From positions 8,247,992 through 8,311,991 of the forward strand of contig OZ022261.1 in assembly GCA_963978905.1 (NCBI GenBank): 64,000 nucleotides of DNA. Direction: 5' to 3'. The position numbers and the translations under genes were made by a program. The notes beneath the pieces are model-generated. The model worked only from the letters and a program-made list of their open reading frames with translations, had not been told where the DNA came from and searched no databases. Below are positions 32,601 to 43,439 of this stretch, in pieces. Each line of letters starts with the position of its first letter. The stretch's first letter is position 1. The DNA comes from Trichostrongylus colubriformis (Eukaryota > Nematoda > Chromadorea > Rhabditida > Trichostrongylidae).

Positions 32601-35600
32601 CGATTGAACCAATAACAGGCGTCATTTCTTGGTCGGGTGTTGAATAAAGTAGTGATCACCCACTTCTCTCGGTTTTGGGTACGCCAACTGTTTTTATGAT
32701 TTTGCTGCCGCTGGCGAGCCCGGTAGAAAGTTAGCTGCTGCATGACATGAGCAGTCTTGAGATATCAAAGTCCCTCTCCTTCGGTTGAAAATCTTGCTGA
32801 TAGTCCCGGAGCCGTAAGCAACACTCGTTGAGTCTTCAGTCAGCAGGCTTGAAGAGAATGGGGTTTTCAACACTGTAAGTGTACAGTAAACAGCTATTGA
32901 CAATCATCCTGAGGTTTCATTTTGATTTCGACCGTAACCTTCCGATTTCTTACCGATTTTGTTTTAATGATATTTCGTGTGATTTTTCAGCTGAAGTTGG
33001 CGGATCAAAAGGAATGATGGCAATGTTACGAATCCCGGTCATTTGGATTATGGTTTACGCTGTTGTCGTATGTGCCATTTCGCTATCCTTCTTAGACCCA
33101 ACTCTTTCCGCTCATCTTCAGTCGGTAAGTGAATTATCAGATCGACAACGATGATGCTGTGCTGTTATGGAAATACGATAATTAATTTTTTTATGTTATC
33201 TAGGACGCGACCCGCTTTTTTCTCTTTTCTAATCACGATTCGCTTTCTATTTTGTTGTGGGATTCCGTGAATCCACACTGAGGCACTTACCTTTGCTGGC
33301 AGTGTCTAAGATGAAGGCCGGCAGAAGCGGCAATTTTCAAGCGCTGTCAATATTCGTACCGCGATCCTGCTAAATCCTACCTTCTTGTCTACTTTTTTGG
33401 GTGTATGTCGTTAGAACAGAAAAATCGCGCGGCCGGCGTGCGACTATCGCGCACTGGTTGTTTGATTCCGTTGGTGCGGCGCATTTGCGCCAAAGCTACA
33501 GTGCTCCTACAGAATGGGATTTTCGTTGTACTTAGTTTCCTTTGTTAAGTAATTGGTTTTTTCTAATTGCGAACATAAGGGAAATGAGGAATAAGTGAAG
33601 ATAAACGAGTAGACAAGTAAAAGAAGAAACTGGCAAGTGTCGAAATAAGCCTAATGCCAGAAGGTTTGATGATAGCACCCACAAATATTGTTCGTTGTCA
33701 TCCCTCACTCAAAACCGTTCTACAATCACCAATTTAAACACTCAAATTTATATCTTACGTAAGCCTCACTTTAAGAAAGTGAAGGCTTCCCCCTACCCTA
33801 AGGCTTAGGCTGAAAACCTAGGCACTAATAGCGCCGAACGCGCAGTTCAGTCTAGTGGCCCTCCTCCACAACTACATTAGAGCATAAAATGGTAAGGATA
33901 TGAAGAAATTATAAAAAGGCCATGATACGGATAAACGGCTACTCATAAATTAAAGCAAAAGGTTGCCCCAATCACAAACGAGTAACTCGTGCGCGTACGT
34001 CGCGGGAGCGACGGTTCCTTCTGTAAGTAATAGCGACTTTTCAGTCCTAACGACACACACCCTTTTTGGGTTCATATCGCCAGGAATGGTTTAGCGTCAA
34101 CTAATTGGGTCTTCCATTTTTCTATAGGTTTATTTTGAAGAAGAAAAGGATTGACTCGTACGGGCCTTTCCCATATTTTTACCGCTGTATCTGCATATAA
34201 TGATATTAGTGGGGTTTACTTTCCTTTCACCATGGGTTCAGTTAACCTTGCCATCGCCATTCTTTGACCGTCGGCGAAATCTGTAGGGACTTGCATTTCA
34301 TACTGATGAGAAATGGGTGTAATCCGCTTGCTACATCATGAGGTGTCGAGAGAGATCGCAAATGGGGGGAAAGCGTTTTACCGGATTATGAATGAGCCAG
34401 CAGATTCAATCAAAGTTGAGTAGATTCTGAGTGATGGAATAATGATCATTCAAGTCAACCAACGTCAAGCAGCACAACAGCCCGTCGATGCCCAATTTAT
34501 TCAACCTAAAGCTCTTGTGTCATGGCTAAATCTACATTTTTCAGTTTCATCTATCGCCGACCATGGTCGGCCTTATGTTTTTGCTCTGTGGAGGAATCTA
34601 TACTCTCTCAGCGCCAGTATGGGGTTTGCTCATCGATAGATTCCAATGTACAATATCTGTGATGGTGTTCGGCTCAGCAGCCACCGTTTTTTCAATGGTT
34701 CTAATCGGACCCTCACCGTTTTTACCTTTCAGCAAGTAAGTTGCACATATGTCGCCATTGCTGTTAACCCGATCTCACTTATCCTGTACACATTCGGTTT
34801 GGAAGAGGGTAAGATCAGCGGCAACAGGGGCAGACTCGTGCCTAAGCTTGTAGCAAGGAGGACACATCCATGCCGAGCAAACAGACCCTCTTCAGGGTTA
34901 CTGATAGATGGCGACATCATGCGACAGAATCTTCGAGCTTGTCTTCATTGAACAAAAAAGTAGATATGCCAGGTAGTAAAGTAAAGCGAAGTGAAATGGT
35001 AGCACAGAGAAGAGGGACCCTCACTCTCGTCGCGGAAGGCTTCCCGCTCCTCGCATCACTAAACCAACGGAAGTGCAAATCATGTAGATCTGTGATCTGT
35101 GGCAGTGATACGTGGTTATTCGACTCGCTCGTCGCTCGTGGATGGTTTGGCTAGAGCCATGTCATGGAGCTTATAGCGCACGTTTTACCCACACACCTCT
35201 CTGTGAAGTTCGCACATTTTGCTGTCCTGAGCACACAAGTTGTCTCTACTGCTGTCTTCAAATTACTCGTATATGTGACCTCTTGCAAGTCACCACTGGC
35301 CAATTTCTCATTCAAAACATTTGTATTATTTCTCATGAAAGTAGTTGGTATGGCGCATCCCAAGCGTCAACAAATATGTTTATCACTCTAGCAGTCACAA
35401 GTGCTGCTCAACCACAGAGAAGGCTATTTATTTATTTGTGCGGCTTATTCAAAGGCACTGATCTTTACCAACATGAGAAGTATTATATTTACCTCATCGA
35501 ACCGTACGCCTCAACAATCCGATCGTTTCCTTTGCGATGTCTCAAAGAAGTTTCCTTTGCGATGTCTCAAAGAAAATGAGGTCGATTCTCCCTCACCGAT

Positions 35601-37748
35601 CAGTTTGTTCAAAATTACACTTGAATGTGAAATCTCCGCAACTTTCAGGAATCTTATTATCATTGGTATATCACTAGCTGTGCTTGGTGTCGCTGCTGGC
35701 GCTCTTTACATTCCTACGTTTCAAAATTGTTTGGATGCTGTTAAGTAAGTTTTGTTGTTTCAGCTTCTCACTTACAATTACTGCGTTATGCTTGTTTTAT
35801 TTTGTTACTTCGTATTTTGAACGCCACCAAATTTCTTCTCTAAAGCGCACACAAAACTACTAGCTCTTCGGTGTGCGAGAGGGTGCGGCCCCGCCCCCAG
35901 AGCCCTTGCATCAGTGATGAGCAAGCTAGCACCCGCCTGCTAACGAGTGGGGAATGTGCTTTCAATGGTCTGGTCACAGAATCACACAGTCAACCTTATC
36001 CCTGTCGCAGTTATGCACAATGCCTAGGTTGGATAGAAAAGTATGTAATTCACATTTTTGCTCTCCTTCGACACCCTTCTCCCCTTTCTCTCCTTGCAGT
36101 TACGGCTAGCTCTGTGTGGAGAAAGAAATGAGCGTTTTGGTGTTATTCACAAGGAAACATATGTTCTCTACCACTCCGCTCAATAGGAGACAGCGTCTAA
36201 ATTTTATTTTTTGATGCGGAGCGGCCTCTTAAGTTAATTCAGCAACTCCCATGGAGATATAGAGATGCACAGTTGAAAATGATCGGTCTTTTATAATTAT
36301 TGCTATTATATATTTCGCTTTCAGAGAACACGGTTACGATGATTCTTTCCGCACCTACGGTTGTGTATCGGGTGTTTTTCAATCTGCCTTTGCCTTTGGG
36401 TAGGTTAATATGCGTTCTCCTCTTAAAAGGTAATATGTTTCTCTATCGATGAAGTAATAATATTAATATTCCAGTGGATTTATGGGTCCCACTGTGGGTG
36501 GGTTTGTGGTTGAAAAAATCGGGTTTGCATGGACTTGTACGGTTATCGCTGCCATTCATGTTATGTTTGTGAGTTAATTTATTTTATATTTTTCCCTTTT
36601 TGAGCACGTAATCTAATCGTATAGATTGATGGTTTTTTGAAGACAAGTTCCATGGTGGCTTGGCGGCAGTTGGTACCTTGATCGTCTTTGGTTTAAAAGC
36701 GTTTGGTCCACGCCCCCTAGCATGTCTGCTTTGCTGCCGACGCCCCTCTCCAGAAAACGTTCTGCCAAAATAGCGCTGCGTTACCTCTGAATGCTTGAAT
36801 AGACCATTCTGACAGCCTGGGCTCTTAACTCATATTGTGTGTTTGATAGTAGCTGTATTACATTTTGGTCGTCTTGGTAGCTCCATGACTTTTCTGTAAT
36901 CGCGCTCCTTCGGTTATCAAGGAAACTGTGAGGGAGTGCCAAAAAAGAATCATTTTGCTCGTGGCCCACTTCCCCCACACAAAACAATATAGATAAAGGT
37001 ATTAGGGCACAATATCCCTGGAATAAACCTGTAGAAGGGAGCAAGGTGTGGCCTACACATTCACCGCAATGAAATGTGAAGCCTTTTGTTGGCTCAGCCG
37101 CGCTTCGGAGCACCTACAATATCAAGGTCCGCATAAAACAGTGGAGCCAGGTCCCGTGGTAGGTCTTTTGTGGAAAGTTTCCTAAGGACCGACCTTTTTC
37201 ATGGAAGTCAAAAAGCTCTCGCTGCTCGGACATCGCTGCTACCCGAATTGTCATTTTTCATGCCTCAAATCCGTCTCCTGAGGGGTTTCATTGGTGATGG
37301 GACGTTTTGGTTCTTGTAAACGAAAGACGTTGGGAACCCGGAAAAAATGGAGTGTTCAAGAACATCACCAAGTATGAATCCCCACAGGTACCCAGTATGA
37401 ACGGACCTTAGCAAGGTTGTGAACGAGGGTAACGAAACCGCGTATTCTGCCGACTTGAGGTGACACATCATGTTCACTCGGTAGAAGCTACCGTTCCTGC
37501 CCGTGCAGAAGGCTGTTACGGAGTTTAGTGATGGTGTGAGGACGGTTCTTGAATTTGGACATGGAGTGGAGGCGAAAAAGTGATTCTCTCTGACCCCCCC
37601 CCCCCGTATATTGCAATATTGACAAGAAATTAAGAATCTATAACAACTTCCAAAAATTTAATCTTATGAGAATGGTTTTCAGCTGTTAACAGTGGCCATC
37701 TTCTACAGTCCGTGCTGCAAAAGAAGTGCATCGCAACGTCGTACTTAA
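20649..37748 (+). CDS. MFS transporter, SLC18B1/DHA1-like, 13 exons
   Basis: Spliced gene encoding 498 residues, probably a proton-coupled exporter or vesicular amine-type transporter. Exons: 20649-20851, 24956-24998, 27349-27462, 27970-28065, 29955-30028, 31572-31719, 31790-31952, 32991-33124, 34545-34735, 35649-35744, 36325-36399, 36475-36568, 37683-37748 (TAA). All phases match and the total of 1497 nt is divisible by three. Residues 1-82 are a Pro-rich then acidic cytosolic tail; 12 membrane segments follow from about residue 90. TM4 carries RILEAVGDAAF, and TM5 carries antiporter motif C (GLGYTAGPVIGG, about residues 234-245), with a related GFMGPTVGGFV in TM11. Nearly all introns use GT..AG with TTTCAG-like acceptors; the exon 7 acceptor (TTTCTTAAG) is atypical. 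The substrate is not deducible. The ATG is the least certain point: TTTAG at 20667-20671 could instead be an acceptor for a still earlier exon. Introns host many repeats. Confidence 0.92.
21064..21679 (+). mobile_element. TTAA-flanked (piggyBac-type) non-autonomous element
   Basis: Bounded by TTAA at 21060-21063 and 21680-21683, with inverted ends CCCATTGACGACCG. CCC ends plus TTAA are typical of piggyBac-superfamily elements. Subterminal GCGTGGGACCG blocks are also inverted. The left end carries a perfect 24-bp palindrome (GTGACACGACGTCGTGTCAC core, about 21075-21098) and a second similar one at about 21120-21141. No transposase frame. Confidence 0.9.
21820..22440 (-). repeat. Dispersed repeat, possibly Helitron-like, copy 1
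   Basis: Begins with GTACATCGGGAGTCGAGGAT and a near-perfect hairpin GTCGAGGATTCCTCGAC, and ends in a pyrimidine-rich tract (minus strand GACCCCC..). It shares order and blocks with 23430-23875 and, inverted, with 31066-31440. Read on the minus strand, a hairpin about 12 nt before CTGA would suit a Helitron 3' end, but the other copies read CTGC and CTCG, so the class is unsure. A short palindromic element (about 22088-22210) sits inside. Confidence 0.5.
22826..22960. repeat. GC-rich repeat shared with 1.97-2.15 kb
   Basis: Shares AGGCCGC followed by TACTCTGCGGTGCCG with 1968-2150, then a CACCCTGCCTCGTT..CCTCCCCC block of similar layout. Ends not determined. Confidence 0.5.
23111..23182 (+). 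ncRNA. tRNA-like sequence (pseudogene or SINE head)
   Basis: Contains TAGTGTAACGG, an exact fit to the pol III A-box consensus, a D-arm-like GTG..CAC pair, a hairpin CTCG TAAAGCA CGAG in the anticodon position, and GGTTCAAGTGG resembling a B box. The T stem does not pair, position 33 is A rather than T, and the acceptor stem is weak, so it is not a working tRNA. It may be the head of a tRNA-derived SINE. Confidence 0.35.
23430..23875 (-). repeat. Dispersed repeat, possibly Helitron-like, copy 2
   Basis: Same layout as 21820-22440: a CGGGAGTCGAGG hairpin start, then a TCAATAAGCAGATGAGAAG block, then a G-rich end. The short palindromic element at 23632-23770 is nested in it. Confidence 0.55.
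23632..23770. repeat. Short palindromic element (CCATTTCGGAGCGC type)
   Basis: Arms CCATTTCGGAGCGC and GCGCTCTCCGAAATGG surround GTGAGTGGCGAGTGTGAGAG and a GAGAGAGTTTGATA block. Close copy at 44287-44450; diverged copies at 15867 and about 22088. Confidence 0.7.
23944..24429 (+). mobile_element. TTAA-flanked element, family 3 copy a
   Basis: TTAA at 23940-23943 and 24430-24433. The left end GACAGTGTTAGGGG and the reverse complement of the right end GGCAGTGTTTGGGG form imperfect TIRs. It aligns by eye over most of its length with 50541-51074 in the same orientation. Open frames on both strands (up to 149 codons) overlap each other and are not conserved in the second copy. Confidence 0.8.
25590..25690 (+). 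repeat. Dispersed repeat family 5 fragment
   Basis: Contains CTGCGTCTTGAGTGGAGTTC followed by GGCGACGCCGCGAAGCGAAAA, the same blocks as at 38630 and, reversed, at 15310 and 26960. Confidence 0.6.
26960..27070 (-). repeat. Dispersed repeat family 5 fragment
   Basis: Contains AAATTTTCGCTTTGTGACGT, CACTCGCGGCGCCG and a GGTACCATGG end, matching the reverse complement of 25590-25690 and 38630-38730. Confidence 0.6.
28054..28123 (+). repeat. 35-bp tandem duplication over the exon 4 donor site
   Basis: A 35-bp unit beginning TTCGGAAGATATGTGAGTTT occurs twice head to tail (28054-28088 and 28089-28123). It contains the last 12 bases of transporter exon 4 and the GTGAGT donor, so two identical 5' splice sites lie 35 bp apart. 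Use of the first (after 28065) keeps the frame. Use of the second shifts it, and a TGA follows within the added segment. Confidence 0.92.
28450..29335. repeat. Diverged array of ~300-bp monomers in an intron
   Basis: At least three copies of a motif with GACCTCAATGG(T)AGACGAAGAAGA and GTGCGAATTTTTGCCTGCAG blocks, one reversed (about 28500-28600) and two forward (about 28975-29070 and 29125-29250). The same family appears at 5.69-6.44 kb. Non-coding. Confidence 0.55.
29460..29800. repeat. Large imperfect palindrome, GC-rich
   Basis: The left block CGCAACGCGGCCGTGCGGCG..CGAGCT and right block AGCTCGCGCA..GCGTCGCACGCC are inverted, with outer blocks (GACGAAAGTAGTAGA / CTACTGCTCTCGTC) also pairing. 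Probably a foldback element inserted in transporter intron 4. Confidence 0.5.
30688..30915 (-). mobile_element. GC-rich foldback element, copy b
   Basis: Inverted ends GGGTGTGTGCAGATATGACA and its imperfect complement, flanked by TCTGCAG / TCTACAG, a 7-9-bp duplication with one change. The interior matches 10775-11049 in reverse orientation. Lies in transporter intron 5. No coding capacity. Confidence 0.8.
31066..31440 (+). repeat. Dispersed repeat, possibly Helitron-like, copy 3
   Basis: Reverse-orientation relative of 21820 and 23430: GACCCCC-rich start, a TTTTGACC-type centre, and an end with GTCGAGGAATCCTCGAC followed by a GGTGTACCCT boundary. Lies just upstream of exon 6 in the transporter intron. 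Confidence 0.5.
31953..32990. other. Intron 7 of the transporter
   Basis: About 1 kb with no exon, RNA or clear repeat recognised. Confidence 0.55.
33125..34544. other. Intron 8 of the transporter
   Basis: About 1.4 kb. Contains GC-rich stretches around 33310-33500 that may be an unidentified repeat; no coding exon. Confidence 0.5.
34736..35648. other. Intron 9 of the transporter
   Basis: Non-coding despite a 155-codon open frame (35112-35579), which has no domain. A 25-bp tandem duplication containing TTTGCGATGTCTCAAAGAA lies at about 35525-35574. Confidence 0.55.
36930..37606 (-). mobile_element. TA-type element, family 2 copy b
   Basis: Reverse-orientation, more decayed copy of 8788-9527. 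The left end retains GAGGGAGTGCCAAAAAAG, the right end is now a run of 12-13 C before GTATA, and interior blocks agree (TGGAGCCAGGTCCCGTGGTA against its complement). It lies in the last transporter intron, between exons 12 and 13. Confidence 0.75.
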
Positions 37749-39009
37749 GTGAACCTCATCTGTATCGGTATTGTATAGAGTACAGAGATTGATTGAACAC
37801 ATTGATTAACTAAATGTTCTAATGCCTTTTGTGCCACAGATGCTAGTTCATATTTGCCACGCTTTACTTTAATTTCACTTAATACACTGACATTCTTATC
37901 ATATTCGATAAGTTGTGATAATTTCGAGTTTTTTTTTGTGAACTGCTTGTAATGAAGAATTTATTTGACTTCTTAGTTTAATCATGAAATGGTTCAGTGC
38001 ACAAATGCTTATTTTTTGTCCAACTTTTCCCTTGCAAACTGCTTACTGAGGATTGTAGGCCCGATGGGAGAAGCACCCTGATAGTGTGTCATGATAGTTC
38101 GGCTAGGTCATCGCGTCTCTTAGCGCGCGGCAAAGTACACAACGGGACGAGCAAGGCACTTGGCGCGCGCGGCGAGGTCGCGTAGCGCGGTGAACCAGTT
38201 GAACTTTGACGCGGGTGAGGTCGATCGGTCCAAGCGAGTGCGAGTCATTTGGCATTCCGCCCAAGACGCAATGGGCTGGTATCGTAAGGGACCTACAAAG
38301 CACTTATTTTCAGCGATGGTTTAAGCGAGGCTTTTTGTTTGTTCTCGTGCTTTCTGAGAGAACTGAAATATAAAAGTTAATTTAAATGTAATTGTACTCT
38401 CTCATTCTGCAGTGAGTGATCCATGGAAGTTTCTTCAGGAGCATTAACAGTTGACGAAACCTATCAAGATAACACAGTAATCAACAACAACCTCAATTAC
38501 AATAGAAGCAGTGATAGCTTTGCCTCCATTAGTTTGGAAGGACGATGGAGAGCTCATATTGCAGTCTTAGGAAATTCTAATTCACAACATATTGCTAAAA
38601 TAGGTGCAATCTTCGAAGGTCCTTTACGGTACCAGCCCATTGCGCCTTGAGCGGAATTCCAAACGACTGGAACTAACGGCGCCGCGAGTGCGACGCCGTG
38701 AAGCGAAAATTTGACCAATCGACCCCCACTCCTTGACGCATACCAGGTACCCAGAGTTGGGTGAAATTACACCCGCCGTCATTGCGGCCTTACCCTCTGA
38801 AGCCCAAAGATGGGAGCAATAGCCAACCAGTAAGGTTTTGCAAAAGCTGGCCACTTCACCCACATATTCGCGCTCACTGATCTGGGATTGTTTATATTCG
38901 AGCAGCTGCCCAAGAAATTCATTCACAAATGTATTGTTTCTCTTTTCACTTATATTTGTTTGGTAAGAGTGAGTAGCCATGAACTGGAAGTACTTCATTA
39001 ATATCCAAA
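37749..39009. other. Region downstream of the transporter with repeat fragments
   Basis: No AATAAA was seen close after the transporter stop. Contains family 5 repeats (38100-38290 weak, 38630-38730 good). The minus-strand frame at 38624-38998 overlaps the repeat and has no domain. Confidence 0.45.
38630..38730 (+). repeat. Dispersed repeat family 5 fragment
   Basis: CCAGCCCATTGCGCCTTGAG, then GGCGCCGCGAGTGCGACGCC and a GAAGCGAAAATTTGACC end; the best-preserved member in this window. Confidence 0.65.
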
Positions 39010-42000
39010 GACCCTATTGCGAGCACGTTCCCGAGCTGTTGAGGTAACGCTGCATATTCTCATTCGCTGATCGGGCTCCATCGCCAGGTCGTAGCCTCAC
39101 AAAACTATGGACAGGCGGGGCACGACAATTTTTGGTCATAATAGGTACGAAACTTGTACACGGGTTATACCTTGCCGTTTTGTGCGAGCTTGTAGCGAAG
39201 GCTGGAATACCTACTGGGTAGGGTCGGGCCGGAACCCCATATTGGCCTTCACGACTAAAGAACCCAAATTGCCCGAGCTCATGGTAGTATGGCCGCTTGC
39301 TTGAGCGACAGGCTTGAGCTCATGGTAGGAACGCCCCAACAAGGCTATTCTGTGGGACACAAGTCGCTAAAATCGCAGGCTGTCTCTGCCCAGTCCGGTA
39401 GCGCTGGATGTGCAAACAGCTAAAAGCGAAGAAATCTCAGGGCCGTAGGCTGCCACAGGAAACGGACCAGAGCGAGCCATCTGATTGCTTGCATATACAA
39501 ATGTCGTAGCATCAGCTCGGTCGCTCAGCTTTCTGCACTTATTGATGAAGCTGAACGGATCAACTATGATAGCTGTGTATCTCGGTGCACGGAAATCTGG
39601 TACAACTTCTGGAGAAGTCGGCTTCAGTGGCACCGCGGTTCGCCAAATATGTCACTAATGTCACGTTCCACGGACATCGACTAACGGTGCTGACCGCCTC
39701 TCTTTCAAAGGATACTAGCTTAGCCGTAATCCAATTGTATGCGCCGACTGCCGATAAAGAGGATGTGGAGCACGAGGAATTCTTCGAAGAACTGCCAACT
39801 TTGCAAGGTCGAGGAAGTGCCCATATGTTATCATCAGTAGTGACTTCAATGCAAGAGTAGGCTCACGGAAAGCTGGTGAGATCTTTGTCGGACCCCACTC
39901 AGGCGAGGAAAGAAACGAAGCTGGGCAAAGCTGGCAAACTTTTGCGAAACGTCCCATTTCTACCACGGAAACAGCCTATTCTGCAAAGCACGACATAAGA
40001 GATGGACGCATATCTCGCCGAACGGACAGCACCTCCACGAGCTGGACCACATCCTTTGCAGCCGCAAAGCAATGACAGAGGTGGTTGTTGCCCCCTCGTT
40101 CAACGCTGGCAGCGATCATCGCCTGTTGAGAGCTCGATTCCACTTCGATCGCGGACGTACACGCCTTGCTCGCATCTTGTTCAGAAGACCACCTACAACA
40201 GATCTAGATGTAGCTGCCGCAGGCACGATGGCAATGAAAGGAAGTTCGCGATGCAAGAGGATCTCGACGACTACTACGAATCGCTGGTGAACACAATAAA
40301 CGGAAAAAAGTCATCGAAAACCATTCTAACTACACCCGTACCAGGCTGCTGAGGGCAGTCGAGAAGAAAAGCAGTTTAAGGAGGGCTAGGAGAAGTACCA
40401 CCTGACGATCCCGTGCTTGAAGGGTCCCGATGGCACCCGCACTTCGTTGGGCCCGGAAATGGAAAGGTTGGTTGTCGGATTTTACTCCGATCTTTACAAA
40501 TCAAGCCATGCACCCGCTGCGGGAAGTTCGGAGATTGGAGAGGACCTGCCTATCTTGTCTTTGGAAGTGCGCCATGCAGTCGATAGCATGCCTCTAGGGA
40601 ATTCGCCTGGCAGTGATGGAATCACATTAGAACTCTCACAAGCCTGCGGTACGTCGTTATACTCAGCATTAGCAGCGAGAGACACGCGTCATCTAACGGA
40701 GTGCGAGGTGCCAGCAGCTTGGAAACGATCAAAAGCAGTTGTGCTGTTCAAGAAAGGGGGCAGAGAAGACTTGTTAAATTATCGCCCTATCACTCTACTG
40801 CCAGTGCTATATAAAGTCTTCGCTCACTGTATCCTAAGCCGAGTACGAAGGACTTCAGATGAGGCACAACCGGTCGAGCAGGCAGAGTTTCGACGAACAT
40901 TCAGCACCCTGGACCATATCACCACGTGTTGCCGCCTGATAGGGGTAGCTCGTGAACATCAAATGCCTCTCGTCTTCACATTCATCGACTATAAGAAGGC
41001 ACTTGATTTTGTGGAACAGCCTATGTATGGAAACTGTTGGAAGAGCGGGGAGCGGAAAGACGGTATATATGTGCTTTGCAAAGGTGCTAAACTGGCTGTA
41101 CGACAACCATTCGACCTTTTGCAAGCGATCTTGAGGTGAAAATCGAAAAGGGCGTCCGGCAAGGAGATCCAATTTAGCCAAACCTGTTTTCGGCATGTCT
41201 AGGGTCCGCCATACGTCGGTGTGATTGGAGCAACTTTGGTATCAACATAGACGGCAGGCAGCTGAATCATCTCCTGTTCGCGCACGACCTGGTGCTGATC
41301 ACGCAACAAACGACGCATCGAAAATGATGAGCAGCCTCATCGCGAGGGAGCCAAGGCGGGGCTCGCTATCAACGTTGCAAAGACGAAGGTCATGCGGAAC
41401 ACGTTCGTTTTACCAGGCGCAGTGCGCCTCAACGGGATTGCACTCGAGGAGGTGGCGGAATATGTGTATCTAGGGTGGTCTCTTAATATGAGAAACAATC
41501 TTAAGCAGGAGATCCACAGACGTCGTAAGGCAGGTTGGTGTGCATTTAATTGCATCAAGAGTGTGATCGACGACACCAAAGACATCGAAATTCGAGCCGA
41601 GCTGTGCAATCGACTGTGCTACCGGCGCTGTGTTACGGATGCGAGACTTGCATAATGACGGCGTCGATGGAAAAACGGTTGAAAACGACACGGCTTTGCT
41701 CGAACGGCGGTTGCTGCGGTTCACGCTTACCCGGCAAGGGGAACTTGTCCTGTACAACTCTTACATCAGAGCCATGTACAGGGTAAAGGATGTGCTTGCA
41801 TTCGTCGACGAATTAAAACATCGCTACGCAGGGCATCTGATGCGGCGCACTGATGGCCGATGGAGTTCTGCCACTATCCGTTGGTACCCGAGAGACCTCA
41901 AGCACCTACGTGGACGACCGCCTACATGATGGTTCGACTCGATCGCACTCAGAAACAGTGTCGTTGATCCAGCCTAATTACAGCTGATCGCCCATTGGAC

Positions 42001-42060
42001 GACTGTGGCGCAAGACCGTTGTAAATGGAGTAGAAGTTGGGATCCGCGCAAAGTCAATCG
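39010..42060 (+). mobile_element. RTE-like non-LTR retrotransposon relic A
   Basis: About 3 kb, close to the usual RTE length. The APE endonuclease domain shows AVIQLYAPT (about 39720), SDFNARVGS (about 39835) and GSDHR (about 40110), split over several frames. The reverse transcriptase follows, with NYRPITLLP, FIDYKKALDF (motif A) and KGVRQGDP (motif B). A C-terminal AGHLMRR..GRW segment (about 41826-41880) is typical of the family. Frameshifts and stops are frequent, and motif C reads FAHD rather than FADD. Dead copy. No 3' simple-repeat tail was identified. Confidence 0.85.
40417..41139 (+). pseudogene. Reverse transcriptase fragment of relic A
   Basis: The longest open piece, 240 codons, covers the N-terminal and fingers/palm part: GPEMERLVVGFYSDLYKS, NSPGSDGIT, NYRPITLLPVLYKV, then FIDYKKALDFVE with the motif A aspartate. 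It ends at TGA before motif B; the reading continues in another frame with KGVRQGDP and the mutated FAHD box (about 41278-41289). Confidence 0.85.
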
Positions 42061-43439
42061 TTTGCTCAGGAACGGGTCGCCTCAGTAACCTAAGTGAGTA
42101 AAGTACGAAAGTGATGCAGTCGAATGGTACTCCACTGAAGAGGTGCAAAAAATGAAACGATGTAGCCATGCTCTTCCCTGGCGATGAGCATGACAGCTAA
42201 TGTCTAGCTCCAAAGCGATGCGCAAAACTTCACTGCAATCGCGTCGCGGCGCGGCTACCATTTGGGTAGAGCTGTCACATGTACGCAGGGCTCAATGATG
42301 AGCCTGGGGCTGTTTTCGCTGTGAAAACGCTGTTACTGGACCATTTTGTCACCTAGGCTTCCTTTCCACTATCCAAATTTGCGCCTATCTCACAAGAAAA
42401 TTAGCATGCCCACTGTTTTTAACGAAATGCAAGAATGTTGCAGAGCTGATATCAAACCGTATGTGTGAACTATCATATGCTTTATCCATATCACTCTGTA
42501 AAACTTCATTGCAAAAGAATTGAAGAACAATACGACACCAGAAAACAGTAGAAAACGCGTTTTCGTCAATTGCATTCATTTTTCGAAACAACAGAGTAAA
42601 CACTGATTTCTGCTACAATGAATCTCTTATACCGCACACGAAGGGAGCTTCCTTCAGTAATTCTAGCTGTGAGAGGATTTTTTCGAATCTAGCAGAAATT
42701 TTTATTGGTTCAATTGAGAAGAGAAAAAAGGGGGAGAGGTGAACAGCATTCATACGAGTGCGGTACAAATGCGGTAATAAAGTGAAAGTGATGCAAGAGT
42801 CGCAATTCAAGTGAATCTCTACAGATTATTTGCTGTGGATCCTGACAGTGGCATGCACGCTGAGTCATTAGATAAGCTCACCTTTGACAGGAAAGTCAAC
42901 CACTTCACGTACGTGTTGACGGTGACTCCTAGAGTTATTTTGGAGTCCCGGTTTATTCTTTTCCCAGTGATTCCTTTACAGTTCATATTGTAATGGGTTT
43001 TAACGCACTCAATTACTTCTCCAGACTAAATCGTGCGCAGAAATTCAATGGGTTGTAGCCAAAAAATCCGCCCGCCAACAAATTGTGGGATGAATTTGCT
43101 GATTGCTTTACTATCCTTGACTCTAATTTCCCGTTTTAGGTGAAGCTCTGCCTAGTTCAACAGTCTCGACACCTTTAAGCTCAAACCTGGTCCTTCCGAA
43201 ATATCCATGATGCTGCCTTCTTAGTTGAGCTTGACTCCTCCTTCGTCCGACAGCGCTGACCACACTCCAAATTATTAATAAGAGTGAATAGTTGCGAGGA
43301 AGATTCCTATCTTCCGTCAGTTCCGTAACCCTTAGTGGCAAGCATCCTTGTGTCCTCATAGTTCAACTCTTCCTCCGCAGAACAGACTTTCGTTTACGAA
43401 AAGTATAGAAGATTCCAGATACCCGGAGGAAGAGTATCA
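42061..43439. other. Non-coding stretch between two retrotransposon relics
   Basis: No gene or repeat recognised; short open frames on both strands carry no domain. Confidence 0.45.

Noticed and set aside
35112..35579. 155-codon plus-strand frame
   Set aside because: Lies wholly within transporter intron 9, has no domain and contains a 25-bp tandem duplication.
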